Source: Actinomadura rayongensis (GTDB lineage: Bacteria; Actinomycetota; Actinomycetes; Streptosporangiales; Streptosporangiaceae). Taken from it: 64,000 nt of DNA. Below, piece after piece: positions 34,261 to 43,176 of this stretch. Both the position numbers and the translations under genes were made by a program. The stretch covers positions 62,001 to 126,000 of the forward strand of contig NZ_WUTW01000007.1 of NCBI RefSeq assembly GCF_009831215.1. The letters are read 5' to 3'. How positions within the stretch are numbered: the stretch's first letter is position 1; each line of letters opens with the position of its first letter. Below the pieces are notes generated by a model, which had not been told where the DNA came from, did no database searches, and worked only from the letters and a program-made list of their open reading frames with translations.

Positions 34261-35505
34261 ATGTCCCCCCGCACCTCGTCCAGCACCGCAGCGTCCGCCC
34301 CGCAGTGGACCGTTCCCGGCGCGACGGCCGCCCGCCGCGTCACGCTCGTCCTGATCCTCGGCGCGCTCGCCGCGACCGCGCCGCTGTCCATCGACATGTA
34401 CCTGCCCGCGCTGCCGCGCCTCACCGAGGACTTCGGGACGGTCGCGTCGCGCGCGCAGCTCACGCTGACCGCCTGCGTCGTCGGGCTCGCCGCCGGGCAG
34501 GTCGTCGCCGGGCCGCTCAGCGACCGCCTCGGCCGCCGCCGCCCGCTGCTGTACGGGCTCGCCGGGTACGCGGCGGCGTCGCTGCTGTGCGCGGTCGCGC
34601 CGACCGTGGAGACGCTGACCGCCGCGCGGCTCGTGCAGGGCGCGGCGGGCGCGGCGGGGATCGTCATCGGCCGCGCCGTCGTCCGCGACCTGTTCGAGGG
34701 GACGGCCGCCGCCCGCTTCTACGCCACGCTGATGATCGTCAGCGGGCTCGCGCCGATTCTCGCGCCGGTGGTCGGCGGGCAGCTCCTGCGCGTCGTCCCG
34801 TGGCCCGGCGTGTTCGTGGTGCTCGCCGGGATCGGGATCGCGGTGCTGCTCGGCTCGCTGGCCGGGCTGCCCGAGACGCTGCCGCCCGAGCGCCGGTCGC
34901 CGGCGGGCGCCGCCGCGATCGTCCGGACGTTCGCGACGCTGTGCCGCGACCGCGTCTTCGTCGGCCACACGCTGACGCTGGCGCTGGCGTTCGCGGCGAT
35001 GTTCACCTACATCTCCGGGTCGCCGTTCGTCCTCCAGGACATCTACGGGCTGTCGCCGCAGGAGTTCAGCGTGGTGTTCGGGGTGAACGCGCTCGGGATC
35101 GTCGCGGCCGGGCAGATCGGCGGACGGCTCGCCGGGCGCGTCCCGCTCGGCCGGCTGCTCGGGACCGGGCTCGCGCTCGTCGTGACGGGCGGCGCGGCGC
35201 TCCTGGCGGCGGTCCTGACGGACGCCGGGACGACCGTGCTCCTGCCCGCATTGTTCCTCGTCGTCGCCGGGCAGGGCCTGGTGCTGCCGAACGCGACGGC
35301 GCTGGCGCTCGCGGGCCGCCCCGCGGGCACGGCGGGCAGCGCGTCCGCGCTGATGGGCCTGACGCAGTTCGCCCTCGGCGGCGCCGCCGCGCCGCTGGCG
35401 GGCATCGCCGGGACCGGCACGGCCGTCCCGATGGCCGTCACGATCGCCGTCCTGGCCTTCGCCGCGATCCCCGCGGCCCTGCTCGCCCGCTCACGGCGCG
35501 ACTAG
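34261..35505 (+). CDS. Bcr/CflA-family MFS drug exporter
   Basis: A 414-aa integral membrane protein with 12 predicted helices, of the Bcr/CflA (DHA1) multidrug proton antiporters. Signature segments are APLSIDMYLPALPRLTEDF in helix 1 and the loop motif GPLSDRLGRRRPLLYG between helices 2 and 3. The ATG at 34261 leaves a short Ser/Thr-rich cytoplasmic start; a GTG 15 codons earlier is possible. The stop overlaps the stop of the opposite-strand gene at the palindrome CTAG. Confidence 0.92.
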   Translation: MSPRTSSSTAASAPQWTVPGATAARRVTLVLILGALAATAPLSIDMYLPALPRLTEDFGTVASRAQLTLTACVVGLAAGQVVAGPLSDRLGRRRPLLYGLAGYAAASLLCAVAPTVETLTAARLVQGAAGAAGIVIGRAVVRDLFEGTAAARFYATLMIVSGLAPILAPVVGGQLLRVVPWPGVFVVLAGIGIAVLLGSLAGLPETLPPERRSPAGAAAIVRTFATLCRDRVFVGHTLTLALAFAAMFTYISGSPFVLQDIYGLSPQEFSVVFGVNALGIVAAGQIGGRLAGRVPLGRLLGTGLALVVTGGAALLAAVLTDAGTTVLLPALFLVVAGQGLVLPNATALALAGRPAGTAGSASALMGLTQFALGGAAAPLAGIAGTGTAVPMAVTIAVLAFAAIPAALLARSRRD

Positions 35506-35774
35506 CTCAGACCCTCGATGCGCGCGCGGACGAGCCGCGGGTGGAAGTAGCTGATGCCGACGCGCTGTTCGGCGGTGACGCAGAAGATGCGGTAGCCGTT
35601 GCGGCCGTCCTCGTCGGGCTCCTCGAACTCGGCGGGCGCGAACAGGCCGCGCCGCACCATCTCGCCGAACCAGCGCATCAGCTCGAACTCGTCGGCGAAG
35701 CGCTCGGAGGAGAAGCCGCGGCGGCCGAGGCTGTAGGCGACCTCGTAGCCGCAGCCGTCCGGCGGGTAGGTCAA
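35502..35774 (-). CDS. Conserved-looking 90-aa hypothetical protein with TTG start
   Basis: Not recognised. A 90-aa soluble protein with VAYSLGRRGFSSERFADEFELMRWFGEMVRRGLF, then NGYRIFCVTAEQRVGISYFHPR read in parts; it looks like a small alpha/beta domain. The TTG start is chosen because it overlaps the stop of a short upstream gene by 4 bases (TTGA). A longer frame back to 35906 would read through that gene in the wrong frame and gives Arg-rich sequence without character. Confidence 0.65.
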   Translation of the reverse strand: MTYPPDGCGYEVAYSLGRRGFSSERFADEFELMRWFGEMVRRGLFAPAEFEEPDEDGRNGYRIFCVTAEQRVGISYFHPRLVRARIEGLS

Positions 35775-35884
35775 ATTCGCCCCTCTCCGTGGCAGACGCC
35801 GCACTTGCGCGTGCCGTCGTCGCTCCTGCCGCTGCCTCCGCAGAACGGGCACGTCCTCGACGGGGGCGCGCTGTGCTTGCCCAT
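35771..35884 (-). CDS. 37-aa protein with two DnaJ-type CxxCxGxG zinc knuckles
   Basis: A very short gene of 38 codons. Its product contains CPFCGGSG (residues 12-19) and CGVCHGEG, the two half-sites of a DnaJ/tryptophan-RNase-inhibitor type zinc finger, able to bind one zinc with four cysteines. ATG at 35884 with AGGTGGGA ahead of it. Its stop overlaps the TTG start of the 90-aa gene, so the two are probably translated as a pair. Function unknown; small zinc knuckles of this type often bind RNA or unfolded protein. Confidence 0.7.
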   Translation of the reverse strand: MGKHSAPPSRTCPFCGGSGRSDDGTRKCGVCHGEGRI

Positions 35885-35923
35885 TCCCGGATCCCACCTC
35901 GCTCATGCCGCGACCGCAGGATT

Positions 35924-36520
35924 CTACGGCGCGCCGGCCCCCGGCCGCAGGGCGGCGAGGACGAAACCGGTGACCTCGGCGGCCAGTTCGGCGGCGGTCT
36001 TCGGGCCGTCCGCGCGGTACCAGGACGTCATCTGGTTCACCATGCCGAGCGCGACGATCGTGACGGTCTCGGCGGGCGTCGCGGCGGAGAACTCGCCCGT
36101 CCGCTGGCCGGACTCCACGAGGTCGCGGAACGTCCGGTGGTAGCGGCGGCGGTCGGCGCGCACCGCGTGCATCCGGGCGGTGTCGAGGCGGTGCATCTCG
36201 CGCGCGAACACCTTGGCCTCGTCGATGTGCGCGGCGGTGCTGACGATCAGGTCGGTGAGCACGGTCCGGACGGTCTCGCCCGGCGGCGTCCCGGCGGCGA
36301 GCGCGCGGTCCAGGTCGGCGAGCTGGCGGGAGATCAGCGCGTGGTAGATCTCGTAGAGCAGGTCGTCCTTGGAGCCGAAGTAGTGGTAGAGGGCGCCCTT
36401 GGTGACGTCCGCCTCGGCCACGATGCCCTGGACGGACGCGCCGTCGAAGCCGTGCGCGGCGAACTGCCGGACGGCCGCGTCGAGGATGCGCCGCTTGACG
36501 GTGCTGGGCCCGCGCGCCAT
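35924..36520 (-). CDS. TetR-family repressor
   Basis: A 198-aa TetR regulator. The N-terminal DNA-binding domain is typical (KRRILDAAVRQFAAHGFDGASVQGIVAEADVTKGALYHYFGSKDDLL in parts, ~9-55) with the recognition helix at TKGALYHYF. The ligand domain ends with a hydrophobic helix (ELAAEVTGFVLAAL). Upstream at 36550-36565 is a perfect 16-bp palindrome of the GACCGGTC type used by actinobacterial TetR regulators of acyl-CoA and fatty-acid genes, so autoregulation is likely. The acyl-CoA dehydrogenase of this window is 13 kb away, so no local target besides itself and possibly the protease gene is evident. Confidence 0.92.
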   Translation of the reverse strand: MARGPSTVKRRILDAAVRQFAAHGFDGASVQGIVAEADVTKGALYHYFGSKDDLLYEIYHALISRQLADLDRALAAGTPPGETVRTVLTDLIVSTAAHIDEAKVFAREMHRLDTARMHAVRADRRRYHRTFRDLVESGQRTGEFSAATPAETVTIVALGMVNQMTSWYRADGPKTAAELAAEVTGFVLAALRPGAGAP

Positions 36521-36549
36521 CGTCCCTCCCTCCGGTCCAGGCCGCAGAA

Positions 36550-36565
36550 TACCGACCGGTCGGTA
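36550..36565. promoter_or_regulatory. TetR operator, perfect 16-bp palindrome
   Basis: TACCGACCGGTCGGTA is fully symmetric and lies 30 bp upstream of the TetR gene start, in the region divergent from the HtrA-like protease. The core GACCGGTC is typical for TetR regulators of this type. Confidence 0.8.
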
Positions 36566-36761
36566 CGCGGGGACACCCGGAGGACGCCCGTAAGCCGATC
36601 TTGCGGCATCCTTACGACATGCCCGTTTCCCTGGGGGGATTCCGGTAATCGGCCGGACCGTGGATCATTCTCGGTACGGGCCGTTCGGTCCGGGCCGGTC
36701 GCCGGGCGCGGACGACGGACCGGACGGGACGGGCGAAACACGGGGAGAAGGAGGCGCGCCG

Positions 36762-37895
36762 GTGAACGAGGCCCCCGGGCGCGAGGGATCGGGACCGGTG
36801 ACTCTTCTGGTCCTGTTGGTCCTGGTCACGGCCGCGGCCGTGGTGTTCGGGCGTCCGCTGCTCGCCGAGTACGCCAACGGCGGCGAGATGGCCGCGCCGG
36901 CGCCCGCCCCGACGAGCACGCGGGCCGGGGACCGGCCGTCCGGACGCAGGCCCGGCGTGATCAACATCGAGGCGGACCAGGGGCTGAGCAGCCTGCGGTC
37001 GGCGGGCACCGGGATCCTCATGACGCCGTCGGGCTTCGTGCTGACGAACAACCACGTCATCGCGGGCGCGACGTCCATCACCGCGACCGACACCGACAAC
37101 CGCCGCGCCTACCGCGCCCGCGTCGTCGGCTACGACCCGGCGAGCGACCTCGCGGTGATCAAGATGGACGACGCGGCCGGGCTGAAGCCCGCCGTGTTCG
37201 GCGACTCGACCGACGTGCGCGTCGGCGACCCGGTGACGGCCGTCGGCAACGCGGGCGGCAAGGGCGGCACCCCGGCGGTCGTGACGGGCGTCGTGACGTC
37301 GCTGGAGCAGACGATCACCGCCCGCAACCAGGCCGACGGCGGGTCGGAGCGGCTGGCCGGCCTCATCGAGACCGACGCGCCGATCAAGCCGGGCGACTCG
37401 GGCGGCCCGCTGCTGGACACCGACGGCAAGGTGATCGGCATCAACACGGCCGCGTCGGCGGGCCCGGACGACGACGGCGCGACGCACAAGCACGCGACGC
37501 CGTCCGGCACGGCGAGCGCGACGCCCGAGCACCGGGGCTACGCGATCCCGGCGGCGCACGCGCTGGAGATCGCCCGGCAGATCCGCGCGGGCCGGGCGAC
37601 CGGGACGATCCACATCGGCAAGACCGCGCTGCTCGGCGTCCAGGTCCGGTCCAACGGCACGGCGTTCGGCGCGCTGGTCGACGCGGTCGTCCCGGGCACC
37701 CCGGCGGACGAGGCGGGCGTCAAGGCGGGCGGGGTCGTCGTCGCGCTGGCGGGCCAGCCGGTGGACACGCCGTCGCGGCTGACGGGCCTCATGCTGACGC
37801 ACCACCCGGGCGACGTGGTGAAACTGGAGTGGACGACCCGCGACGGGCGCCGCCACTCCGCCGACGTCCGCCTGGTGGAGGGGCCGCCGCAGTAA
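36762..37895 (+). CDS. Membrane-anchored HtrA-like serine protease with PDZ domain
   Basis: A 377-aa S1C trypsin-like protease, probably acting outside the membrane in envelope quality control. One membrane helix (TLLVLLVLVTAAAVVFG, ~14-30) is followed by a Pro/Ala linker. The protease domain has His in TNNHVI (~97), Asp in ASDLAVIK (~127) and Ser in GDSGGPLL (~215). A PDZ domain (~285-375) includes GVQVRSNG and GTPADEAGVKAGGVVVALAGQPV. The GTG at 36762 follows AGAAGGAGG, a strong site; the frame extends 34 codons further upstream without one. A Thr/His-rich insertion (GATHKHATPSGTASATPEH, ~243-261) lies in a protease loop. Confidence 0.9.
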   Translation: MNEAPGREGSGPVTLLVLLVLVTAAAVVFGRPLLAEYANGGEMAAPAPAPTSTRAGDRPSGRRPGVINIEADQGLSSLRSAGTGILMTPSGFVLTNNHVIAGATSITATDTDNRRAYRARVVGYDPASDLAVIKMDDAAGLKPAVFGDSTDVRVGDPVTAVGNAGGKGGTPAVVTGVVTSLEQTITARNQADGGSERLAGLIETDAPIKPGDSGGPLLDTDGKVIGINTAASAGPDDDGATHKHATPSGTASATPEHRGYAIPAAHALEIARQIRAGRATGTIHIGKTALLGVQVRSNGTAFGALVDAVVPGTPADEAGVKAGGVVVALAGQPVDTPSRLTGLMLTHHPGDVVKLEWTTRDGRRHSADVRLVEGPPQ

Positions 37896-37920
37896 CGTCC
37901 CCGGCGACGGAAGGACGAGG

Positions 37921-40185
37921 ATGGACGCTCCCGAGGACCACGAGAACCCGCGCGTCGGCCCGCCCAAGGACTGGGCGGCGGGCGTGCCGGGCGTGACGGC
38001 CGCGCTGCGGCGCTCCCGCGAGCAGATGGGCGTGCGCCGGTCGGCCCTGACCCTGCTGCGCGTCAACCAGAAGCGGGGCTTCGACTGCCCCGGCTGCGCG
38101 TGGCCCGAGGGCGGCGACCGCCATCTCGCCGAGTTCTGCGAGAACGGCGCCAAGGCCGTCGCCGAGGAGGCCACGACCCGCCGCGTCGCCCGCGCGTTCT
38201 TCGCCGCGCACGACGTCGACGACCTCGCCGTCCGCTCCGACCACTGGCTCGGGCAGCAGGGACGGCTCACCGAGCCGATGGTGAAGCGCGCCGGTTCGCG
38301 GCACTACGAGCCCGTCTCCTGGGACGAGGCGTTCGCGATCGCCGCCGCCGAGCTGAACGCGCTGGACTCCCCCGACGAGGCCGTCTTCTACACGTCCGGG
38401 CGGACGAGCAACGAGGCGGCGTTCGCCTACCAGCTGTTCGTCCGCGCCTTCGGGACGAACAACCTCCCCGACTGCAGCAACATGTGCCACGAGTCGTCCG
38501 GGGCGGCGCTCACCCAGACGCTCGGCGTCGGGAAGGGCTCGGTGTCGCTGGACGACCTGCACCGCGCCGACCTGCTGTTCGTCGTCGGCCAGAACCCCGG
38601 CACCAACCACCCCCGGATGCTGGCCGCGCTGGAGAAGGCGAAGCGGAACGGCGCGCGGATCATCGCCGTCAACCCGCTGCCGGAGGCGGGGCTGCTGCGC
38701 TTCAAGAACCCGCAGCGTCCGGGCGGGCTCGCCGGACGCGGCACCGCGCTCGCCGACCGGTTCCTCCAGATCCGGCTGAACGGCGACCTCGCGCTGTTCC
38801 AGGCGCTGAACCGGCTGCTGCTGGAGGCGGACGCCGTCGACCGCGCGTTCGTCGCCGAGCACACGCACGGTTTCGCGGCGTTCGAGGAGCACGTCCGGAC
38901 GCTGGACTGGGCCGACGTGCTCGCCGCGACCGGCCTGACGCGGGACGAGATCGAGGCGACCGCCGGGGACGTCCGCGCCGCCCGCCGGATCGTCGTGTGC
39001 TGGGCGATGGGCCTCACGCAGCACCGCAACTCCGTCGCGACGATCCGCGAGGTCGTCAACTTCCTGCTGCTGCGCGGGAACGTCGGCCGTCCCGGCGCGG
39101 GCGTGTGCCCGGTGCGCGGCCACTCCAACGTCCAGGGCGACCGGACGATGGGGATCGTCGAGCGGCCCGCGCCCGCGTTCCTGGACGCGCTCGCCGCCGA
39201 GTTCGGATTCGCGCCGCCGCGCGCCCACGGGTTCGACACGGTCGGGGCCGTCCGGGCGATGCGGGACGGCTGGGCGCGCGTGTTCGTCGGGATGGGCGGC
39301 AACTTCGCCCGCGCGACGCCCGACTCGGCGGTCACCGAGGCCGCGCTGCGCGGCTGCCGGCTGACCGTCCAGGTGTCCACCAAGCTGAACCGGTCCCACG
39401 CGGTGACCGGCGAGACCGCGCTGATCCTCCCGGCGCTCGGCCGCACCGAGCGCGACGAGCAGCGGACCGGCCCGCAGTTCGTGTCCGTCGAGGACTCGAT
39501 GGGCCTGGTCCACGCCTCGCGCGGACGGCTCGCGCCCGCCGGCCCCGACCTGCGCTCGGAGGTCGCGATCGTGTGCGGGCTGGCGCGGGCCACGCTGCCC
39601 GGCTCGCCGATCGACTGGGCGGCGATGCGGGACGACTACGACGTCATCCGCGACCACGTGTCCCGGGTCGTTCCGGGCTTCGCCGACTACAACGCGCGCG
39701 TCCGCGAACCGGACGGGTTCGCCCTGCCGCACGCGCCGCGCGACGAACGCCGCTTCCCCACCGCGACGGGCAAGGCGAACTTCACGGCGAACCGGCTGGA
39801 CGTCGTCCGCATCCCGGAGGGGCGGCTGCTGCTCCAGACCCTCCGCAGCCACGACCAGTTCAACACCACGATCTACGGCATGGACGACCGCTACCGGGGC
39901 GTGAAGGCCGGACGCCGGGTCGTGTTCGTCCACCCCGGCGACCTGGCCGACCTCGGTGTCGCGGACGGCGCGACCGTCGACCTCGTCTCGGAGTGGACGG
40001 ACGGCTCCGAGCGCCGCGCCCCCGCGTTCCGCGTCGTCGCGTACCCGACCGCGCGCGGGTGCGCCGCCGCGTACTTCCCGGAGACGAACGTCCTCGTGCC
40101 GCTCGACAGCACCGCCGAGACCAGCAACACCCCGACGTCGAAATCGGTGGTCGTACGGCTGGAACCCGTGTCGCACTCTGGGTGA
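37921..40185 (+). CDS. FdhF/YdeP-family molybdopterin oxidoreductase
   Basis: A 754-aa molybdopterin-guanine-dinucleotide enzyme of the FdhF/YdeP group, related to formate dehydrogenase alpha chains but generally lacking a proven substrate. The N-terminal cysteines (FDCPGCAWPEG, ~54-64) replace the classic 4Fe-4S motif. Molybdopterin segments include FYTSGRTSNEAAFAYQLF, SNMCHESSGAAL, VGQNPGTNHPRML and, near the C-terminus, FNTTIYGMDDRYRGVK with the YFPETNVLVPLD end. No twin-arginine signal, so cytoplasmic. It starts 25 bp after the protease gene, possibly in one transcript. No dedicated FdhD or maturation gene is adjacent. Confidence 0.93.
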   Translation: MDAPEDHENPRVGPPKDWAAGVPGVTAALRRSREQMGVRRSALTLLRVNQKRGFDCPGCAWPEGGDRHLAEFCENGAKAVAEEATTRRVARAFFAAHDVDDLAVRSDHWLGQQGRLTEPMVKRAGSRHYEPVSWDEAFAIAAAELNALDSPDEAVFYTSGRTSNEAAFAYQLFVRAFGTNNLPDCSNMCHESSGAALTQTLGVGKGSVSLDDLHRADLLFVVGQNPGTNHPRMLAALEKAKRNGARIIAVNPLPEAGLLRFKNPQRPGGLAGRGTALADRFLQIRLNGDLALFQALNRLLLEADAVDRAFVAEHTHGFAAFEEHVRTLDWADVLAATGLTRDEIEATAGDVRAARRIVVCWAMGLTQHRNSVATIREVVNFLLLRGNVGRPGAGVCPVRGHSNVQGDRTMGIVERPAPAFLDALAAEFGFAPPRAHGFDTVGAVRAMRDGWARVFVGMGGNFARATPDSAVTEAALRGCRLTVQVSTKLNRSHAVTGETALILPALGRTERDEQRTGPQFVSVEDSMGLVHASRGRLAPAGPDLRSEVAIVCGLARATLPGSPIDWAAMRDDYDVIRDHVSRVVPGFADYNARVREPDGFALPHAPRDERRFPTATGKANFTANRLDVVRIPEGRLLLQTLRSHDQFNTTIYGMDDRYRGVKAGRRVVFVHPGDLADLGVADGATVDLVSEWTDGSERRAPAFRVVAYPTARGCAAAYFPETNVLVPLDSTAETSNTPTSKSVVVRLEPVSHSG

Positions 40186-40259
40186 TCGGTCGGCGGCGCG
40201 TCGTGACGTCCGGGTACGATGGGTGACGACCGGCTCACCCCCGGAGCCCTTCACCCGAG

Positions 40260-42548
40260 GTGATCGTCACGGTGCTGGCGGAGATGTCGCGGGCCGGGAA
40301 TCTGCCCGCCGAAATGACGCGGTTCATCGGACGGCAGCGCGAGCTGGGCGAGGCCCGGCAGGTGCTGGCCCGGTCCAGGCTCGTCACGCTGACCGGCGTC
40401 GGCGGCGTCGGCAAGACCCGGCTGGCGGTGCGCGTCGCCGCCGACCTGCGCCGTTCGTTCCCCGACGGGGCGTGGCTGGTGGAGCTGTCGGCGCTGCGCG
40501 AGCCCGCGCTGCTCGCCCGGACGGTCGCCGACGCGCTGCGGCTGCCCGGCCAGGCGTCCGGCGACCAGACCGACCGGCTCGCCGACCACCTGTCCGACAA
40601 GCACCTGCTGCTCGTCCTGGACACCTGCGAACATCTGGTGGACGGCTGCGCGACGCTCACCGAGGTGCTGCTGCGCGCCGCGCCCCGGCTGCGGATCCTC
40701 GCGACCAGCCGCGAGCCGCTGGACGTCATGGGCGAGCACACGCTCGTCATCCCGCCGCTGCCCGTCGCCGACCAGGACAGCGCCACCGGCGACGACGCGG
40801 TGACGCTGTTCGCCGACCGCGCCGAGGCGATGGTCCCGGGGTTCGCGCTGACGCGGGACAACCACCCGACGGTCGCCCGGCTCTGCCGCCACCTGGACGG
40901 CATCCCGCTCGCGATCGAACTGGCCGCCGTCCGGCTGCGGAGCATGTCGGTCGAACAGCTCGTGGACCGCATCGACGACCGGTTCCGGCTGCTCGGCACC
41001 CCGCGCGCGGCGGGCGGACGGCACCGGACGCTCCGCGCGACGATCGAGTGGAGCCACGACCTGTGCACCGCGCAGGAGCGGCTGCTGTGGGCGCGGCTGT
41101 CGGTGTTCCCCGGCGACTTCGACCTCGCCGCCGCCGAGCGCGTCGGGGCGGGCGGGGCGCTGGCCGCCGACGCGCTGCTGGACGTCCTCGCCCGGCTGGT
41201 GGAGAAGTCGATCGTCCTGTGCGAGCGCGACGGCCGCCGCTACCGGATGCTCGACACGCTGCGCGAGTACGGCGCCGAGCGGCTGACCGAGCTGGGCGAG
41301 CGCCCGGACGTCCTGCGCCGCCACCGCGACCACTACCTCGCGCTCGCCGAGGAGGCGCGGCGGGACGCGCTCGGCGCCGGGCAGCTCCCCGCGCTCATCC
41401 GGCTGCGCGAGGAGAACGCGAACCTGCGGGTGGCGCTGGAGCACTCGCTGTCCACGCCCGGCGACGAGGAGACGGCGCTGCACCTGGCGGCCGTCCTGCA
41501 GCACTACTGGCTGTGCCTCGGGAAGTTCGGCGAGGCGCTGAGCTGGCAGGACCGGGTGCTCACGGCGACCGAGGCGCTGCCGCCCGTCCACCGCGAGCGG
41601 GCGTGGGTGGCGTTCGGGACGGGCCTCGTCGCCGTCCAGCGCGGCGAGGCCGAGCGCGGCCGGGCGCTGTTCGAGCGCGCCGCCGCCGCCGACGACCCGG
41701 TGCTGCGCGCCCACATCCTGCACGGGACGGGCCTGGTCGCGCTGTTCGAGGGCGACCTGGAGGGCGCCAGGACGCGCATCGCGCAGGCGCGCGAGAAGTT
41801 CGCGCGGCTCGGCCACGAGGAACCGGCCGCCCTGCTCGCCGGGCCGCACCTGTCGTCGGTGCTGGCGCTGGAGAGCGACTGGGACGCGGCGCTCGCGGTC
41901 GCCGAGGAGAGCGTCCGGGCGGGCGAGGCCAGCGGCGAGGTGTGGAACCGGTCGTTCGCGCTGTACGCGCGGGCGGCGGCGCGCTGGTGGACGGGCCGCA
42001 AGGACGAGGCCGTGGACGACCTCATGGCCTGCCTCCAGATCAAGGAGGACCTCGGCGACCAGCTCGGCATCACGCTCGCCCTCGACCTGCTGACCCCCGC
42101 CACGCTGGTGCGGGGCCGGTACGAGGAGGCGGCGATGCTGCTCGGCGCGACCGAGCGCATGTGGCGCGAGCTGGGCGCGCAGCTCCAGTACGGCCCGCAC
42201 TACATGGAGCGCCGGGCGCTGTCGGAGAAGGCGCTGCAGCGCCGCCTGCCCGCCGACCGGTTCCAGTCCGCCAAGCGGCGCGGCGGCGAGCTGACGATCA
42301 CCGAGGCGATCGCGCTGGCGCGCGGCGAGCCGGTGGCCGCGCCCGGCCCGGCGCCCGCACGTGAGACGCTCACCACACGGGAGCGCGAAGTGGCGGCGCT
42401 GGTCGCGGAAGGGCTCACCAACCGACAGATCGCGGACCGGCTCGTCCTCGCCAAGCGCACCGTGGACTCACATGTGGAGCACATCCTCTCCAAGCTGGGT
42501 TTCACGGCCCGAACGGAGATCGCGGCCTGGACTCCGCCGCCCGATTAA
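40260..42548 (+). CDS. AfsR/LAL-like regulator: NTPase, TPR region and LuxR HTH
   Basis: A 762-aa transcription regulator. The STAND/NB-ARC ATPase is N-terminal (P-loop GVGGVGKTRLAV ~46-57, LLLVLDTCEHLVDG ~115 as Walker B, then GIPLAIELAAVRLR). A helical TPR-like region spans ~350-640. A C-terminal LuxR helix-turn-helix closes it (LTTREREVAALVAEGLTNRQIADRL ... TVDSHVEHILSKLG, ~700-755). Such proteins integrate a ligand and ATP to activate promoters. The GTG at 40260 has only a distant GGAG; ATG 40284 is an alternative. It precedes the DUF1707 gene by 10 bp, which may be a co-transcribed target. Confidence 0.9.
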   Translation: MIVTVLAEMSRAGNLPAEMTRFIGRQRELGEARQVLARSRLVTLTGVGGVGKTRLAVRVAADLRRSFPDGAWLVELSALREPALLARTVADALRLPGQASGDQTDRLADHLSDKHLLLVLDTCEHLVDGCATLTEVLLRAAPRLRILATSREPLDVMGEHTLVIPPLPVADQDSATGDDAVTLFADRAEAMVPGFALTRDNHPTVARLCRHLDGIPLAIELAAVRLRSMSVEQLVDRIDDRFRLLGTPRAAGGRHRTLRATIEWSHDLCTAQERLLWARLSVFPGDFDLAAAERVGAGGALAADALLDVLARLVEKSIVLCERDGRRYRMLDTLREYGAERLTELGERPDVLRRHRDHYLALAEEARRDALGAGQLPALIRLREENANLRVALEHSLSTPGDEETALHLAAVLQHYWLCLGKFGEALSWQDRVLTATEALPPVHRERAWVAFGTGLVAVQRGEAERGRALFERAAAADDPVLRAHILHGTGLVALFEGDLEGARTRIAQAREKFARLGHEEPAALLAGPHLSSVLALESDWDAALAVAEESVRAGEASGEVWNRSFALYARAAARWWTGRKDEAVDDLMACLQIKEDLGDQLGITLALDLLTPATLVRGRYEEAAMLLGATERMWRELGAQLQYGPHYMERRALSEKALQRRLPADRFQSAKRRGGELTITEAIALARGEPVAAPGPAPARETLTTREREVAALVAEGLTNRQIADRLVLAKRTVDSHVEHILSKLGFTARTEIAAWTPPPD

Positions 42549-42558
42549 GCTCCGTTTC

Positions 42559-43176
42559 ATGGCGAATATCCCGCAACGTGAGCCGGACGTCCGGGCCTCG
42601 GACGCCGACCGCGAACGCTTCGCGCACGTCCTCCGTCAGGCCGCCGGCGACGGCCGCCTGACGCTCGCGGAGACCGAGGAACGGCTCGGCTGGGTGTTCG
42701 CGTCGCGGACGATCGGCCAGCTGGAACAGCTCGTCGCCGACCTGGCGCCCGAGGTGTACGCGGGGTCGACCGCCGCGGCGAGCGGGCTGCCGTCGTGGAG
42801 TTCCGCGTACGCGGTGATGAGCGGGTGCAAGCGGCGCGGGCCGTGGTCGGCGCCCAAGCGGTTCACCGCGTTCTCGTTCTGGGGGAAGAGCAGCATCGAC
42901 CTGCGCGAGGCCGTCTTCCCCGCGGGCGAGACCAAGATCACCGCGTTCGCGTTCATGGGCGGCGTGGAGGTCGTCGTGCCGCCGGACCTCAACGTGCAGG
43001 TCGAGGGCGTCGGGATGATGGGCGGGTTCGGGCAGGGGGCGTCCGGGCCGGGCGCGGCCGGGTCGCCGCTCGTCATCGTGACCGGGCTCGCGATGTGGGG
43101 CAGCGTGTCGGTGAAGCGGCGGGAGCGGCGCGCGGACCGGCGGGCGCGCCGGTCCGGGCGGCGCTCACGGCGCTGA
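42559..43176 (+). CDS. DUF1707 domain protein with LiaF-like beta-helix end
   Basis: A 205-aa protein. Residues ~10-55 form the DUF1707 (SHOCT-like) domain: VRASDADRERFAHVLRQAAGDGRLTLAETEERL read in parts. The C-terminal half (~110-190) repeats short strands (ITAFAFMGGVEVVVPPDLNVQVEG, MMGGFGQG) typical of the cell-wall-stress LiaF/DUF2154 fold. It ends in an Arg-rich tail. Common in actinomycetes; role unknown, perhaps envelope stress. The last 12 bp overlap the convergent amidase gene tail to tail. Confidence 0.87.
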   Translation: MANIPQREPDVRASDADRERFAHVLRQAAGDGRLTLAETEERLGWVFASRTIGQLEQLVADLAPEVYAGSTAAASGLPSWSSAYAVMSGCKRRGPWSAPKRFTAFSFWGKSSIDLREAVFPAGETKITAFAFMGGVEVVVPPDLNVQVEGVGMMGGFGQGASGPGAAGSPLVIVTGLAMWGSVSVKRRERRADRRARRSGRRSRR

